Below, piece after piece: positions 16,879-26,999 of a stretch of DNA of 48,485 nt. The notes under the pieces are model-generated. The model saw only the letters and a program-made list of their open reading frames with translations. It ran no database searches and had not been told where the DNA came from. Position 1 is the first letter of the stretch, and the number at the start of each line of letters is the position of its first letter. Made by a program: the position numbers and the translations under genes. Source of the DNA: Symbiobacterium thermophilum (GTDB taxonomy: Bacteria; Bacillota; Sulfobacillia; DYFQ01); NCBI GenBank assembly GCA_020725105.1, contig DYFQ01000020.1, forward strand, positions 1-48,485, given 5' to 3'.

Positions 16879-18342
16879 TCAGAGGATGTACCGGCTCAGG
16901 TCCTGGTCCTTGACGATGTCCTGGAGCTTCTCCCGCACGTAGTTCCGGTCGACGGTGACCGTCTGGTTACCCGCGTCCGGCGCTTCGTAGGAGACGTGCT
17001 CCAGCAGCCGCTCCATGATGGTGTGCAGCCGCCGGGCCCCGATGTTCTCGGTCTGCTGGTTCACGTGGACGGCCATCGAGGCGATCTCGTCGATGCCGTC
17101 CGGGGTGAATTCAAGCTGGACCCCCTCGGTCGCCAGCAGCGCCCGGTATTGCCGGGTGAGGGAGTTCTCAGGCTCACTCAGGATCCGGACGAAGTCCTCC
17201 TTGCCGAGGGTATCGAGTTCGACCCGGATCGGGAACCTCCCTTGCAGCTCCGGGATGAGGTCCGACGGCTTGGTGGCGTGAAAGGCGCCGGCGGCGATGA
17301 ACAGTACGTGGTCGGTCTTGACCGGACCGTACTTTGTGTTGACGGTCGATCCCTCGACGATGGGCAGGATGTCGCGCTGCACGCCCTCACGCGAGACGTC
17401 CGGCCCGCCGTGCGCCTCGCGCCCCGCGATCTTGTCGATCTCGTCGATGAAAACGATGCCCATCTGCTCCGCCCGGGCCACCGCCTCGCTGATGGCCTCT
17501 TCCATGTCGATGAGTTTCTGCGCTTCCTCCTGGGCCAGGATCTTGCGGGCCTGGGCCACGGTCACCTTGCGTCGCTTGCGACGCTTGGGCAACAGCCCTC
17601 CCAGGACGTCCTGGAAGTTGATGCCCATCTCCTCGACGCCGGACCCGGAAAAGACCTCGACGGTGGGGGGCGTGGTGTCCTCCACCTCGATCTCGATCAC
17701 CTGGTCCTCCAGTTCGCCCGCGGCCAGCTTCTCCTTGGCCAGGGCCCGCTCCAGCTTGGCCCGGCGCAGGCGTTCCTCGTACCCGTCTTCCTCGGTCTGC
17801 TGTTCCGCCTTACCCGTGAGCCCGGCGAACAGCACCTCGAGCGGGTTTCTCGTGGCGGGCTCCCGCCGGGGAAGCGGCGCCAGGATGTCCAGCAGCCGCT
17901 GGTTGGCCGCCTCTTCCGCCTGCGCCTGGACTTGCTCCATCCGCTCCTGCTTCACCATGCGGACGGCCGTTTCAACCAGGTCGCGGACCATGGAGTCGAC
18001 GTCGCGCCCCACGTAGCCGACCTCGGTGAACTTGGTGGCCTCCACCTTGACCAGCGGCGCGTTCACCAGCCTGGCCAGGCGACGGGCAATTTCGGTCTTG
18101 CCCACCCCCGTCGGCCCGATCATCAGGATGTTCTTGGGAAACACCTCGTCCTGGAGGGCTTCGGGCAGCTTGCGCCGACGGTGGCGGTTTCTCAGGGCGA
18201 TCGCCACCGCCCGCTTGGCCCTGTGCTGTCCGATGATGTACTTGTCCAGTTCGCGTACGATCTGCCGTGGGGTCAGTTCCTCGCCGGCCGGTCCGCCTTC
18301 GGCGGGGCGCCGGCCGGGCATCTGGAGAGGAAGGGCGCCCAT
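16879..18342 (-). CDS. hslU: HslUV protease ATPase subunit
   Basis: HslU (ClpY) is the AAA+ unfoldase that feeds substrates to HslV. The 487-residue protein has [17 protein letters not shown] near the start, Walker [10 protein letters not shown], the pore loop GYVGRD, a variable I-domain at about 130-240 rich in charged residues, Walker B as [11 protein letters not shown], the sensor region FIAAGAFH, and the C-terminal YIL tail that docks into HslV (SRYIL). ATG at 18342, 2 nt after the hslV stop, so the two are coupled. The N-terminal 20 residues are extra and unconserved. Confidence 0.96.
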   Translation of the reverse strand: MGALPLQMPGRRPAEGGPAGEELTPRQIVRELDKYIIGQHRAKRAVAIALRNRHRRRKLPEALQDEVFPKNILMIGPTGVGKTEIARRLARLVNAPLVKVEATKFTEVGYVGRDVDSMVRDLVETAVRMVKQERMEQVQAQAEEAANQRLLDILAPLPRREPATRNPLEVLFAGLTGKAEQQTEEDGYEERLRRAKLERALAKEKLAAGELEDQVIEIEVEDTTPPTVEVFSGSGVEEMGINFQDVLGGLLPKRRKRRKVTVAQARKILAQEEAQKLIDMEEAISEAVARAEQMGIVFIDEIDKIAGREAHGGPDVSREGVQRDILPIVEGSTVNTKYGPVKTDHVLFIAAGAFHATKPSDLIPELQGRFPIRVELDTLGKEDFVRILSEPENSLTRQYRALLATEGVQLEFTPDGIDEIASMAVHVNQQTENIGARRLHTIMERLLEHVSYEAPDAGNQTVTVDRNYVREKLQDIVKDQDLSRYIL

Positions 18343-18344
18343 GG

Positions 18345-18872
18345 CTACAGCTCCTCCACGGTCAACTCCTCATTGGTGTACACGCACAGGCTGGCGGCGA
18401 TCCGCAAGGCCTGCTCGGCCACGTCCCGCGCCCCAAGGTCGGTGTGGCGCAAAAGCGCCTTGGCCGCCGCCACCGCGTACGGCCCCCCGGAGCCGATGGC
18501 GGCCACCTGCTCGTCGGGCTCCATCACCTCGCCGGAGCCGGACACCACCAGCAGGTGGTCCCGGTCGGCCACCACCAGCAGCGCTTCCAGGCGGCGGAGC
18601 ACCCGGTCGGTCCGCCAGTCCTTGGCCAGTTCCACCGCCGCCCTGGCCAGGTTGCCCTGAAAGGCCTCCAGCTTGGCCTCGAACTTCTCGAACAGGGTCA
18701 GCGCGTCCGCCACGGACCCCGCGAACCCGGCCAGGACCCGGTCCTGGTACAGGCGCCTGACCTTCCGCGCCCGGTGTTTCATGATGGTCTGGTTGTGGGT
18801 CACCTGGCCGTCGCCGGCCATGGCGACCCGCCCCTCCCGGCGCACGGCGACAATGGTCGTACCCCTGAACAC
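18345..18872 (-). CDS. hslV: HslUV protease peptidase subunit
   Basis: HslV (ClpQ) forms the double hexamer proteolytic chamber. The 175-residue protein has the N-terminal Thr nucleophile after a short propeptide (FRG then [10 protein letters not shown]), [16 protein letters not shown], the [17 protein letters not shown] segment and [14 protein letters not shown]. The nucleophile is Thr, as in Proteobacteria, whereas B. subtilis ClpQ uses Ser. Start GTG at 18872. The xerC/codV gene usual between trmFO and hslV in Bacillus is absent. Confidence 0.95.
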   Translation of the reverse strand: MFRGTTIVAVRREGRVAMAGDGQVTHNQTIMKHRARKVRRLYQDRVLAGFAGSVADALTLFEKFEAKLEAFQGNLARAAVELAKDWRTDRVLRRLEALLVVADRDHLLVVSGSGEVMEPDEQVAAIGSGGPYAVAAAKALLRHTDLGARDVAEQALRIAASLCVYTNEELTVEEL

Positions 18873-18886
18873 GCCACGCCTCCCTG

Positions 18887-18941
18887 ATATGGAAGGGTCG
18901 TGTCAAGCCCCTCCGCGGTGGTGTTCCTCAGTCTTCCATAT
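18887..18941. repeat. Inverted repeat between trmFO and hslV
   Basis: ATATGGAAG (18887-18895) and CTTCCATAT (18933-18941) form a perfect 9-bp inverted repeat with a 37-nt gap in the 87-bp spacer. A TTGACA on the minus strand (18906-18901) lies between the arms. The site could be regulatory for hslVU-codY, but no matching -10 is seen. Confidence 0.35.
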
Positions 18942-18959
18942 GTGTCCGGCCCGATGGCT

Positions 18960-20297
18960 CTAGCTGGCTGCCTCGATCTGGTCCAGACCTGCCTGGCGGC
19001 AAAAGCGCTCCAGGTCCTCCAGGGCCCGCCGGGTGTAGGCCAGGTTTCTTTCCCGCCTGCCGCGCGGCGGGCGCACAAGCGGGGGCAAGAGCCCGAACGC
19101 CACGTTCATCGGCTGGAAGTGGCGCGGATCGGCGGTGGAGACGTAGCGGACCAGGGCGCCGTGGGCGGTGGTGGGCGGCCACTGGAGGGGGGCCTCCCGG
19201 CGGGCCAGCCGCGCCGCGTTGATCCCGGCCACCAGCCCCGAGGCCGCCGACTCCACGTAGCCCTCGACTCCGGTGATCTGGCCGGCCAGGAAAAGGTCGT
19301 TCCGCCGCGTGGTCTGGCAGGTGGGCAGCAGCACCCGGGGACCGTTCACGAACAGGTTGCGGTGCATGACCCCCAGGCGGGCAAACTCGGCCCGCTCCAG
19401 ACCGGGGATCATCCGGAAGACCCGCTTCTGCTCGGGCCACTTCAGGTTGGTCTGAAAACCGACCAGGCTGTAAAGGGTCCGGGCGGCGTTGTCCTGCCGC
19501 AACTGGACCACGGCGTGAGGCGTCCGCCCGGTGCGCGGGTCAACCAGGCCCACCGGTTTGAGCGGGCCGAACCTGAGGGTCTCGGGACCTCGGGCGGCCA
19601 TGACCTCGATGGGCAGGCAGCCCTCGAAGTACCGCTCGGCCTCGAAGGGCTTCAACGGGTGGCGCTCCGCGGCGACCAGGGTCTCCCGGAACGCCCGGTA
19701 CTCGTCCTCGGTCATGGGGCAGTTGAGGTAGTGGCCGTTGCCCTTGCCGTAGCGGCTGGCCTCGAACACCCTCTCCCGGTCGATGGATTCGGCCGTCACG
19801 ATGGGCGACGCCGCGTCGTAGAAATACAGGTGCGCCTCGCCGGTGAAAGCGCGCAGCGAGTCGGCCAGGGCCGGCGAGGTGAGCGGCCCGGTGGCGATGA
19901 TGACCGGCCGCCCGCCGTCGGGGATCGCCGGCACCTCTTCCCGGCGGATGGTGATCCGGGGATGGCGGGCCAGGGAGCTGGTAACCGCGGCGCTGAAAGC
20001 TTCCCGGTCGACGGCCAGGGCGCCGCCGGCGGGAACCCGGTGGGCGTCGGCGGCGGCCATGATCAGCGACCCCAGCCGCCGCAACTCGGCCTTCAGCAGT
20101 CCGACCGCGTTTTCCAGGGAGTCCGCCCGCAGGGAGTTGGAGCAGACCAGTTCGGCGCAGGCGCCGGTGTGGTGGGCGGGCGTCATGCGGACCGGCCGCA
20201 TCTCGTACAGGAGGACTCGCGCCCCGTGGCGGGCGGCCTGCCACGCGGCCTCCGATCCTGCCAGCCCGGCGCCAACAACGACCACCTCGTGCCTCAC
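18960..20297 (-). CDS. trmFO: Methylenetetrahydrofolate--tRNA-(uracil-5-)-methyltransferase TrmFO
   Basis: TrmFO makes 5-methyluridine at position 54 of tRNA using methylene-THF and FAD. The 445-residue protein has the dinucleotide fold [27 protein letters not shown], the CSNSLRA motif with the catalytic-type Cys, [20 protein letters not shown] and the [17 protein letters not shown] region. I placed the start at GTG 20297 because GGAGGTGA lies 5 nt before it; the in-frame GTG at 20306 falls within the Shine-Dalgarno. It lies between topA and hslV, as in Bacillus. Confidence 0.95.
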   Translation of the reverse strand: MRHEVVVVGAGLAGSEAAWQAARHGARVLLYEMRPVRMTPAHHTGACAELVCSNSLRADSLENAVGLLKAELRRLGSLIMAAADAHRVPAGGALAVDREAFSAAVTSSLARHPRITIRREEVPAIPDGGRPVIIATGPLTSPALADSLRAFTGEAHLYFYDAASPIVTAESIDRERVFEASRYGKGNGHYLNCPMTEDEYRAFRETLVAAERHPLKPFEAERYFEGCLPIEVMAARGPETLRFGPLKPVGLVDPRTGRTPHAVVQLRQDNAARTLYSLVGFQTNLKWPEQKRVFRMIPGLERAEFARLGVMHRNLFVNGPRVLLPTCQTTRRNDLFLAGQITGVEGYVESAASGLVAGINAARLARREAPLQWPPTTAHGALVRYVSTADPRHFQPMNVAFGLLPPLVRPPRGRRERNLAYTRRALEDLERFCRQAGLDQIEAAS

Positions 20298-20363
20298 CGG
20301 TCTCACCTCCGGATCAGGCGGCCTCCCGTGCCCGCGCCGGGGTCTGACAAGAGTTTTACCGAT

Positions 20364-22505
20364 TTACCCCCCACCGTCAAGGCCGGAGAGCACGGCGTAC
20401 TCCCGTTCCGCCTCGCCCGACTCCTGGTAGCCACAGGCCTCCCTGACACAGGCCAGGACCGGCCCGCCACCTTTCGGGCGCCGCTGGACCAGGAAAGCTC
20501 CACAGTCAGGGCAGCGCCGGTCGGTCGGCCGCTGCCAGGTCATGAAGCGGCACTCGGGGTAGCGGCTGCACCCGAAGAACCGCCGGCCCTTGCGGGTCCG
20601 TCGCCCGGCCAGGGTGGCGCCGCACTCGGGGCACGGGACGTCCAGAACTTCCTGGTACGGCTTGGTGTTCTTGCACTCGGGGAAGCCCGGGCAGGCGAGG
20701 AAGCGCCCGAAGCGGCCGTGGCGGACGACCATCTTCCGGCCGCAACGCTCGCAGGCGATGTCCACTTCCTCCTCGGGCACCTCCAGGGGTCCGATGGCCG
20801 CCTCGGCCTCCTCCAGGTCCTCCTCGAAGGGCCCGTAAAACCCGGCCACCACCTGGCGCCAGTCGATCCGCCCCGCTCCCACCCGATCCAGCAGTGCCTC
20901 CAGGTCGGCGGTGAACTCCACGTCGACCACCCTGGGGAAGTACTCCGCCAGCAGGTCAACCACGACCCGGCCCAGCCGGGTCGGCACCAGCCGCCGGCCG
21001 TCCCGCTCGACGTAACCCCTGGTGAGGATGGTCTCGATGATCGGCACGTAGGTGCTGGGCCGGCCGATCCCCTTTTCTTCCAGGGTTCGCACCAGCGACG
21101 CCTCGGTGTAGCGGGGCGACGGCTGGGTGAAATGCTGCCTGGGTTCCAGGCTCACCAGACGCAGCGTCTCGCCGTCAGAAACCTCGGGCAGCGAGGCTTC
21201 CTCGTCGGCGGGGCCGTTGTCCTCCCTGGCCTCCTCGTAGACGGCCAGAAAGCCGGGGAACCTGACCGTCGAGCCCGTGGCCCGGAAGAGCAAGTCTCCC
21301 GCGGCCACTTCCACCGTCACCACGTCGTAGACGGCCGGCGCCATCTGGCTCGCGACGAACCGCGCCCAGATCAACTCGTACAGCCGGTACTGGTCCGCGG
21401 TGAGATACGGCCCGATCGAGGCCGGCTCCCGCCGGACCGTGGTGGGACGGATGGCCTCGTGGGCTCCCTGAGCCCCGGGCGCCTTCTTCTCGTCGGGCGG
21501 GGGGGCGCCGTTAGCCCGGAAGTCTCCGCCGAACCGCTCGCCGACGAAGCCAAGGGCTTCCTGGCGAGCCTGTCCCGCGACGCGAGTCGAATCGGTCCGG
21601 ATGTAGGTCACCAGACCGACCGGTCCCTCCGTCCCCAGGTCAAGGCCCTCGTAGAGTTGCTGCGCCACCGCCATCGTCTTACGCACCGAGAAGCCCAGCT
21701 TTCGGGAGGCCTCCTGCTGCAGCGTGGAGGTGGTGAAGGGGGCCGGCGCCGCCCGGCGGCGCTCCCGGCGGCGAACGCTCTTCACTCGCCAGACCTGCCC
21801 CTCCAGTTCCTCCAGGAGGGCCTTCACCTCGGCCTCGCGGGACAGGCTGGCGTCCCTGGCGCCGTCCTGCCCGACGTAACGCGCCTGGAAAGTGGCCTCC
21901 CGGCCCCGGGGAGTCAGGTGGGCGGTGAGCGTCCAGTACTCCTCGGGGACGAACGCCTCGATCTCGCGTTCGCGGTCGACGATGAGCCTGAGCGCCACCG
22001 ACTGAACCCGGCCGGCCGAGAGGCCGCGCCGGACCTTGCGCCAGAGGAGCGGGCTGAGCTTGTAGCCTACCAGCCGGTCCAGCACCCGCCGGGCCTGCTG
22101 GGCGTCGACCAGCCGGTCGTCGATGGGCCGGGGATGTTTGAGCGCCTCGCGCACGGCTTCTTTCGTGACCTCGTGAAACTCGATGCGGACCGGGGCCCGT
22201 CCGTCCAGCGCCAGGGCTTGGGCCAGGTGCCAGGAGATGGCTTCCCCTTCCCGGTCGGGGTCGGTGGCGATCAGGACCCGGTCGGACTTGCGAACCGCCT
22301 TCCTCAGTTCCTTGAGGACGTCGCCCTTGCCCCGGATGGTTATGTAACGGGGGCTGAATCCATTTTCCACGTCCACTCCCAGCTGGCTCCGGGGCAGGTC
22401 GCGCACGTGGCCCATGGACGCCTTCACCGTGTACTTGCGGCCCAGGAACTTCTCGATGGTCCGTGCCTTGGCTGGCGACTCGACAATGATCAGGCCCTTA
22501 GCCAC
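20364..22505 (-). CDS. topA: DNA topoisomerase I
   Basis: TopA relaxes negative supercoils. The 713-residue protein starts with a TOPRIM domain (LIIVESPAKARTIEKFLG; acidic metal-binding TDPDREGEAI), followed by LSAGRVQSVALRL and the active-site Tyr in LVTYIRTDSTR. The C-terminus carries three four-Cys zinc ribbons (CERCGRKM...CPGFPEC; CPECGATL...CSRYPEC; CPDCGAF...CVREAC). The start is GTG at 22505 with GGAGGGA 4-5 nt upstream, rather than an earlier in-frame codon. It sits between dprA and trmFO, its usual place. Confidence 0.96.
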   Translation of the reverse strand: MAKGLIIVESPAKARTIEKFLGRKYTVKASMGHVRDLPRSQLGVDVENGFSPRYITIRGKGDVLKELRKAVRKSDRVLIATDPDREGEAISWHLAQALALDGRAPVRIEFHEVTKEAVREALKHPRPIDDRLVDAQQARRVLDRLVGYKLSPLLWRKVRRGLSAGRVQSVALRLIVDREREIEAFVPEEYWTLTAHLTPRGREATFQARYVGQDGARDASLSREAEVKALLEELEGQVWRVKSVRRRERRRAAPAPFTTSTLQQEASRKLGFSVRKTMAVAQQLYEGLDLGTEGPVGLVTYIRTDSTRVAGQARQEALGFVGERFGGDFRANGAPPPDEKKAPGAQGAHEAIRPTTVRREPASIGPYLTADQYRLYELIWARFVASQMAPAVYDVVTVEVAAGDLLFRATGSTVRFPGFLAVYEEAREDNGPADEEASLPEVSDGETLRLVSLEPRQHFTQPSPRYTEASLVRTLEEKGIGRPSTYVPIIETILTRGYVERDGRRLVPTRLGRVVVDLLAEYFPRVVDVEFTADLEALLDRVGAGRIDWRQVVAGFYGPFEEDLEEAEAAIGPLEVPEEEVDIACERCGRKMVVRHGRFGRFLACPGFPECKNTKPYQEVLDVPCPECGATLAGRRTRKGRRFFGCSRYPECRFMTWQRPTDRRCPDCGAFLVQRRPKGGGPVLACVREACGYQESGEAEREYAVLSGLDGGG

Positions 22506-22633
22506 TGGCTCCCTCCACGCGTCGAACTCGGCGACCGGCCGGCGGGGCAAGCGCCCGGCGACCACGCGGCCACCCCGAGGCCCACTCCGTCGGGGCCGCC
22601 GCGACTGCCCCCAGTAAAGATCGAACCGGCCTC

Positions 22634-22662
22634 ACCTTATTATTAACGCCGCCATCTTGCAA
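22634..22662 (-). promoter_or_regulatory. Candidate promoter of topA
   Basis: Minus strand TTGCAA (22662-22657), 17-bp spacer, TAAGGT (22639-22634), within an A+T-rich patch (TTAATAATAAGG) that stands out from the GC-rich surroundings. The -10 is weak. Confidence 0.35.
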
Positions 22663-22679
22663 CGGGTGGGCCCCGGATT

Positions 22680-23873
22680 TCAACCCCCCGGGCGGCCGGC
22701 GGCCCGGGAGTAGCGGTTACCCGCCCACTGGTGGACCAGACCCTTCAGTTCGAGGCCCGTCAGGGCCAGGAGCACGGCTCGCGGCTGGCCGCCGGCCCGG
22801 CGGACCAGTTGCTCCAGGGACACCGGCTCCGAGTCAAGGGCCTCCAGCAGTCTGGCCTCCTCCGGGCCGAGCCCCTGGCCCGCGTCGGACCCGGCCGGCG
22901 GGCGCGGGGCCGGCCGCCGGCCGGGGGAGTGAGCTGGCCGCGGCACCGGCCCCAGCTGGACCAGCCGCTGGACGTCGTAGTGGGCCAGCACGTCGGCGGC
23001 GGTGGTGGCCAGTTCCGCCCCGTCGCGGATGAGGGCATGGCAGCCCACGCTGGTGGGGCTCCTGACCGATCCGGGAACGGCGAACACCGGCCGCCCCAGG
23101 TCCCGGCAGACCGCGGCGGTGATCAGGGCCCCCGACCGGCGGGCCGCTTCCACCACCACCACCGCGGCGGCGGCGCCGGCGATGATCCGATTGCGCTCGG
23201 CAAAGCGAAACCGGGCGGCCGGGGTACCCGGCGGATACTCGGTGACCAGCGCGCCCGAGCGGGCCACCGCGCGGGCCAGCCCGGGGACGGCCTCCTGCCA
23301 CGGCTGGTCCAGACCGCCAGCCAGCACGGCCACCGTCCGCCCGCCCGCCGCCAGGGTGCCCTGGTGCCCGGCGGTGTCGATCCCCCTCGCCAGGCCCGAC
23401 AGCACCGTCACGCCCGCGGCGGCCAGGTGGGCGCCGAGCTCACGCGCCACCGAAACGCCGTAGTCGGTGGCCTGCCGCGACCCGACCACCGCCACGGCCG
23501 GCTCGCCCGGCTCGAGGCTGCCCCGAACGTAAAGGGCGACGGGCGGTCCGGGCGTCGTTCGCGGCAGGCTTCCCGCCGCCCGGGCCTCCTGCACCGCCCG
23601 GAGCAGAAACGGGTACGCGGGGTCGGGCCACGGGACGACGGTGATGCCGGCCGTCCGGCAGGCTCGAGCCAGGAGCGCCGGTCTGTCGGGGCGGTAGGCT
23701 CGCAGGAGCCGGGCCGCCACCCCCGGCGTGAACTCCATCGCTTCGGTCCAGCCATCGGGACCCGCCCGCCACGCGGCCACCACCCCGCCCAGCAGTTCCA
23801 CCAGGCGCAGCACCCGCCCGGTCCCCAGGTAGGGTAGCTCTCCCAGCGCCCCCCAGCAGCACGCCTCGTCCAC
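22680..23873 (-). CDS. dprA: DNA-processing protein DprA
   Basis: DprA loads RecA on incoming single-stranded DNA during transformation. The 397-residue protein has an N-terminal helical domain, then the Rossmann-like core with VAVVGSRQATDYG, TVLSGLARGIDTAGHQGTL, TVAVLAGGLDQ, RFRFAERNRIIAG and ALITA. A C-terminal winged-helix (DprA_WH) spans about 325-385 (EEARLLEALDSEPVSLEQLVR). Start GTG 23873 with GGGAGG upstream. DprA is intact while its partner competence gene comM in this window is broken. Confidence 0.95.
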   Translation of the reverse strand: MDEACCWGALGELPYLGTGRVLRLVELLGGVVAAWRAGPDGWTEAMEFTPGVAARLLRAYRPDRPALLARACRTAGITVVPWPDPAYPFLLRAVQEARAAGSLPRTTPGPPVALYVRGSLEPGEPAVAVVGSRQATDYGVSVARELGAHLAAAGVTVLSGLARGIDTAGHQGTLAAGGRTVAVLAGGLDQPWQEAVPGLARAVARSGALVTEYPPGTPAARFRFAERNRIIAGAAAAVVVVEAARRSGALITAAVCRDLGRPVFAVPGSVRSPTSVGCHALIRDGAELATTAADVLAHYDVQRLVQLGPVPRPAHSPGRRPAPRPPAGSDAGQGLGPEEARLLEALDSEPVSLEQLVRRAGGQPRAVLLALTGLELKGLVHQWAGNRYSRAAGRPGG

Positions 23874-23986
23874 GGGCCAGCCTCCCGCTCCCAGTTTCTG
23901 GGAGGATTTCGCCCCGTCGGGCGCCTCGCCTGCCGCGACCCGGCGGCTCGTGGATACGATACATCGGCAGGGCCCATCAAATGCAC

Positions 23987-24008
23987 GGTGGGCGCCGGGG
24001 CGCCCACC
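23987..24008 (-). terminator. Hairpin between rpmB and dprA, possible terminator
   Basis: GGTGGGCGCC and GGCGCCCACC form a 10-bp inverted repeat with a tight loop. On the minus strand it lies 41 nt after the rpmB stop and is followed by CGTGCATTTGAT, a weak T-tract. Confidence 0.45.
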
Positions 24009-24048
24009 TGGAATACGTGCGGTGGTTATCGGACCCGTCCCGTCCCGG

Positions 24049-24276
24049 TCAGACCGCGCGCTGGACTTTACCGGCCTTCAAACAGCTGACGCAGACCAGC
24101 ACCCGGCGGGGGGTCCCCTGGTCCATGATCTTTATCCGCTGCAGGTTGGGACGGTATGCGCGCCGGGCGATCCCCGTGATCTTCCGGCCCGCGCCTCCCT
24201 TGCGCTTGGCCGCTCCCCGGCGGGTGACCCGGTTGCCCATCAGCGGGCCCTTGCCGCAGACGGCGCAGACTGCCAT
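24049..24276 (-). CDS. rpmB: 50S ribosomal protein L28, zinc-ribbon (C+) form
   Basis: L28 is a large-subunit protein of 75 residues here. It begins MAVCAVCGKGP, then GNRVTRRG and KRRAYRPN-like conserved basic segments, and ends CVSCLKAGKVQ. The C-x2-C pairs at each end mark the zinc-binding form, which in many bacteria has a zinc-free paralog under Zur control. ATG at 24276 with GAGGAG 9 nt upstream; upstream in-frame codons were ignored. It has its own promoter and probably its own terminator. Confidence 0.94.
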   Translation of the reverse strand: MAVCAVCGKGPLMGNRVTRRGAAKRKGGAGRKITGIARRAYRPNLQRIKIMDQGTPRRVLVCVSCLKAGKVQRAV

Positions 24277-24341
24277 GGCCGCCGCTCCTCTCACGGCCGG
24301 TCGCGCGGCCCCGCCGGGCCGCCCGCCGGCAGACCGCCGCA

Positions 24342-24370
24342 ATTCTACCACGGTGAGTCTCTCGGTTCAA
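24342..24370 (-). promoter_or_regulatory. Predicted sigma-A promoter of rpmB
   Basis: Minus strand TTGAAC (24370-24365), 17-bp spacer, TAGAAT (24347-24342), about 65 nt before the rpmB start. Confidence 0.6.
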
Positions 24371-24415
24371 GCCGGGCGCGGGCGACCCTTCGGCGACCGC
24401 GCGGCCGGGCGGCGC

Positions 24416-25312
24416 CTAGACCTCCGGGGCGCGGACCTCGACCCCGGCCAGCCGCTCCAGCGGGCGGATGGCGGCGGCCATGTCCTGATCCCCGAAGCCG
24501 AGGGCCTTCGCCTCCACCAGCACCTGGTGCACCAGGTTGGTCACCAGCAGCCGGACGCCCGTCTGGCGGCCAAGGTCGCACGCCAGGCGCACGTCCTTTT
24601 CCAGAAGCTCGAGTTTGAAGGCGGGTTCGAAGGCTCCCTTCAGGATGAAGTCGGAGAGGTGGCGCTCCAGCACGACGCTGCGCGCGAAACCCGAGCGGAG
24701 CACCGCCGCGGCCACGTCGGGTCGCACCCCGGCCCTGGCCACCAGGACCATGGCCTCGGCGATGGCCGCCGTCGTCACCCCCACGATCAACTGATTGGCC
24801 AGCTTCACGGCGCTACCGGTCCCGCTGGGTCCCACGTGGGTGATGTGCCGGCCCACCACCTCCAGCACCGGCCGGGCCCGCTCGAAGGCTGCCCCGTCGC
24901 CGCCCACCATGACGGTCAGGGTCCCGGCGCGGGCGCCCACCGTGCCGCCGCTGACGGGAGCGTCGAGGTAGAACGCGCCCCGCTCGGACAGGAGGCCCGC
25001 CATTGCCCGACTGGTCTCCGGGTCGACGGTGCTGAAGTCCACTACCGTAAGGCCGGGGCAGACCGCTTCCAGGAGTCCGCCCGGCCCGGCCACGACCTGG
25101 CGAACCGCCTCCGGGTCCGGCAGGCACAGGCAGACCACCTCCGCCCGACCGGCGCTGGCGGCGGGCGTGTCCGCCGCCACGGCCCCCCTGGCGGCCAGGG
25201 CCGCCACCGGCTCGGGGCTGCGGTTGTGGACCACCAGGGTATGCCCGGCCGCCAGGATGTTCTCCGCCATGGGCCGCCCCATCCGGCCAAGTCCGATGAA
25301 CCCGACGCGCAC
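24416..25312 (-). CDS. NAD(P)-dependent beta-hydroxyacid dehydrogenase (3-hydroxyisobutyrate dehydrogenase family)
   Basis: The 298-residue protein belongs to the 3-HIBADH/tartronate semialdehyde reductase/GLYR family. It has the Rossmann signature VGFIGLGRMGRPMAENI, HNRSPEPV, VDFSTVDPETSR, the substrate loop DAPVSGGTVGARAGTLT, and the catalytic Lys in GSAVKLANQLIV. The C-terminal helical domain is complete. The exact substrate (3-hydroxyisobutyrate, glyoxylate, tartronate semialdehyde) cannot be read. Start GTG at 25312 behind GGGAGGGA; the ATG 7 nt upstream is out of frame. It is divergent from the M20 peptidase gene across about 160 bp. Confidence 0.88.
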   Translation of the reverse strand: MRVGFIGLGRMGRPMAENILAAGHTLVVHNRSPEPVAALAARGAVAADTPAASAGRAEVVCLCLPDPEAVRQVVAGPGGLLEAVCPGLTVVDFSTVDPETSRAMAGLLSERGAFYLDAPVSGGTVGARAGTLTVMVGGDGAAFERARPVLEVVGRHITHVGPSGTGSAVKLANQLIVGVTTAAIAEAMVLVARAGVRPDVAAAVLRSGFARSVVLERHLSDFILKGAFEPAFKLELLEKDVRLACDLGRQTGVRLLVTNLVHQVLVEAKALGFGDQDMAAAIRPLERLAGVEVRAPEV

Positions 25313-25475
25313 CGTCCATCCCTCCCCCGCGTCCGCCGCGAGTTTGCCTGCAGGCGTCGCTCCCGTTTCCGTTTCGTCCCGGCGAGCAACCTCTCCTGGG
25401 CAGGAATTGGCCGGCCGCCTCCGGTAGTCTCGCCGGAGAAACGCGGCGCCCGTCCCCGGGGAAGGAGCAGCGATC

Positions 25476-26861
25476 ATGAGCGACGCCGAGACATATTTCC
25501 GGGAAAATCGCGACCGCCACCTGGCGGAACTGGCGGCTTTTCTCCGCATCCCCAGCCAGAGCGCCCTACCCGAGCACGCGCCGGACGTCCGGGCGGCCGC
25601 CGGATGGGTGGCGGACCACCTCCGGGGGCTGGGCTTTCCACGGGTCGAGATCATGCCGACCGCCGGTCACCCCGTCGTCCTCGCCGAGTGGCGGGGGGCG
25701 CCCGACCGGCCCACGGTGGTCATTTACGGCCACTACGACGTCCAGCCCGTTGATCCGCTCACCCTGTGGACCAGCCCCCCCTTCGAGCCGGCGGTCCGTG
25801 ACGGCAAGCTCTACGCCCGCGGCGCGTCGGACGACAAGGGAAACCTGTTCATCGCCGTGAAGGCCCTGGAGGCCCTGGCCCGGCTGGACGGGGGCCCGCC
25901 TCTCAACGTCAAGTTCATGCTGGAGGGGGAGGAGGAAGTCGGCAGCCCCAGCCTGCCCGGGTTCATGGCCGCCCACAAAGACCTCCTCTCGGGCGACCTG
26001 GCGGTGAGCGCCGATGGGGGGATGTTCGGCACCGACACCCCGTCCCTCACCGTGGGCAGCAGGGGGATCTGCGCCCTGCAGCTGGACGTTCGGGGCGCCA
26101 ACCACGACCTGCACTCGGGGATGTACGGCGGCGCGGTGCAGAACCCCGTCCACGCCCTGGTGGCGCTGCTGGCCAGCATGCGCGGCCCCGACGGCCGCAT
26201 CGCCGTGGCGGGCTTCTACGACCGGGTGAGGCCGCCAGGCCCGGAGGAACGGGCCGAAATGGCCCGGGTACCCTTTGACGAAGCAGCTTACAAGGCCGCC
26301 CTCGGGGTTGAGGAACTCCACGGCGAGGCCGGCTACACCACCCTGGAGCGGGCCTGGGCCCGGCCAACCCTGGAGGTGAACGGGATCTGGGGCGGTTTCC
26401 AGGGCGACGGCCTCAAGACGGTCCTGCCCGCCGAGGCCCACGCCAAGCTCACCTGCCGGCTGGTGCCGGACCAGGAGCCCGAGGCCATCCTGGACGCCAT
26501 CGAGGCGCACGTGGAAAGGTTCAGGCCGCCCGGGGTCAGGGTGAGCGTCCGGCGGTTCCCCGGTTCCGCCCGGCCGTACTCCCTGCCGGCCAGCCACCCT
26601 GGCCAGCAGGCGGCCGCGAAGGTCCTCAAGGCGGTCTACGGCAAGGAACCGCTGGTGATCCGGGCGGGTGGAACGCTGCCGGTGGCCGAGATGTTCGCCT
26701 CGATTCTGGGCGTGCCCCTGGTCTTCTTCGCCTTCGGTGGGCCGGACAGCAACGTCCACGCACCCGACGAGTGCCTCCCCCTTGACGCCTTTGACCGGGG
26801 AGTGCGGGCTTATTATCGCTACCTGCACGAACTGGCCCGGAGCCATCCGGCGGCGGGCTAG
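25476..26861 (+). CDS. M20 family dipeptidase / metallopeptidase
   Basis: The 461-residue zinc peptidase has the co-catalytic metal motifs of M20: VVIYGHYDVQPVDP (His and the adjacent Asp), ARGASDDKGN (bridging Asp), LEGEEEVGSPSL (general-base Glu and ligand) and SADGGMFG, plus the dimerisation-domain HDLHSGMYGG His and the late FGGPDSNVHAPDE His. It resembles cytosolic nonspecific dipeptidase (CNDP-like) enzymes. ATG at 25476 with GGGGAAGGAG upstream. No signal peptide, so cytoplasmic. It stands alone on the plus strand before yraN; no pathway link is evident. Confidence 0.9.
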   Translation: MSDAETYFRENRDRHLAELAAFLRIPSQSALPEHAPDVRAAAGWVADHLRGLGFPRVEIMPTAGHPVVLAEWRGAPDRPTVVIYGHYDVQPVDPLTLWTSPPFEPAVRDGKLYARGASDDKGNLFIAVKALEALARLDGGPPLNVKFMLEGEEEVGSPSLPGFMAAHKDLLSGDLAVSADGGMFGTDTPSLTVGSRGICALQLDVRGANHDLHSGMYGGAVQNPVHALVALLASMRGPDGRIAVAGFYDRVRPPGPEERAEMARVPFDEAAYKAALGVEELHGEAGYTTLERAWARPTLEVNGIWGGFQGDGLKTVLPAEAHAKLTCRLVPDQEPEAILDAIEAHVERFRPPGVRVSVRRFPGSARPYSLPASHPGQQAAAKVLKAVYGKEPLVIRAGGTLPVAEMFASILGVPLVFFAFGGPDSNVHAPDECLPLDAFDRGVRAYYRYLHELARSHPAAG

Positions 26862-26999
26862 CCAGGGCCCGGCCGGCCGGCCGCCACCGGCAACCCGCTT
26901 CGACAATGTTCGGCGGGTACTGCGAGACCTGCGGTGCCCTGTCGCACGGCTGTCACGGTTCGTCAAAGGACCTGGCGGCGGGCGAACGAAGGGATGTCC

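Noticed and set aside
18900-22646. A very long plus-strand open frame (over 1200 codons) opposite trmFO and topA
   Set aside because: It is a shadow of the GC-rich third-position codons of the minus-strand genes. The composition is Gly/Arg/Pro/His-rich with no family pattern, while trmFO and topA have full motifs.
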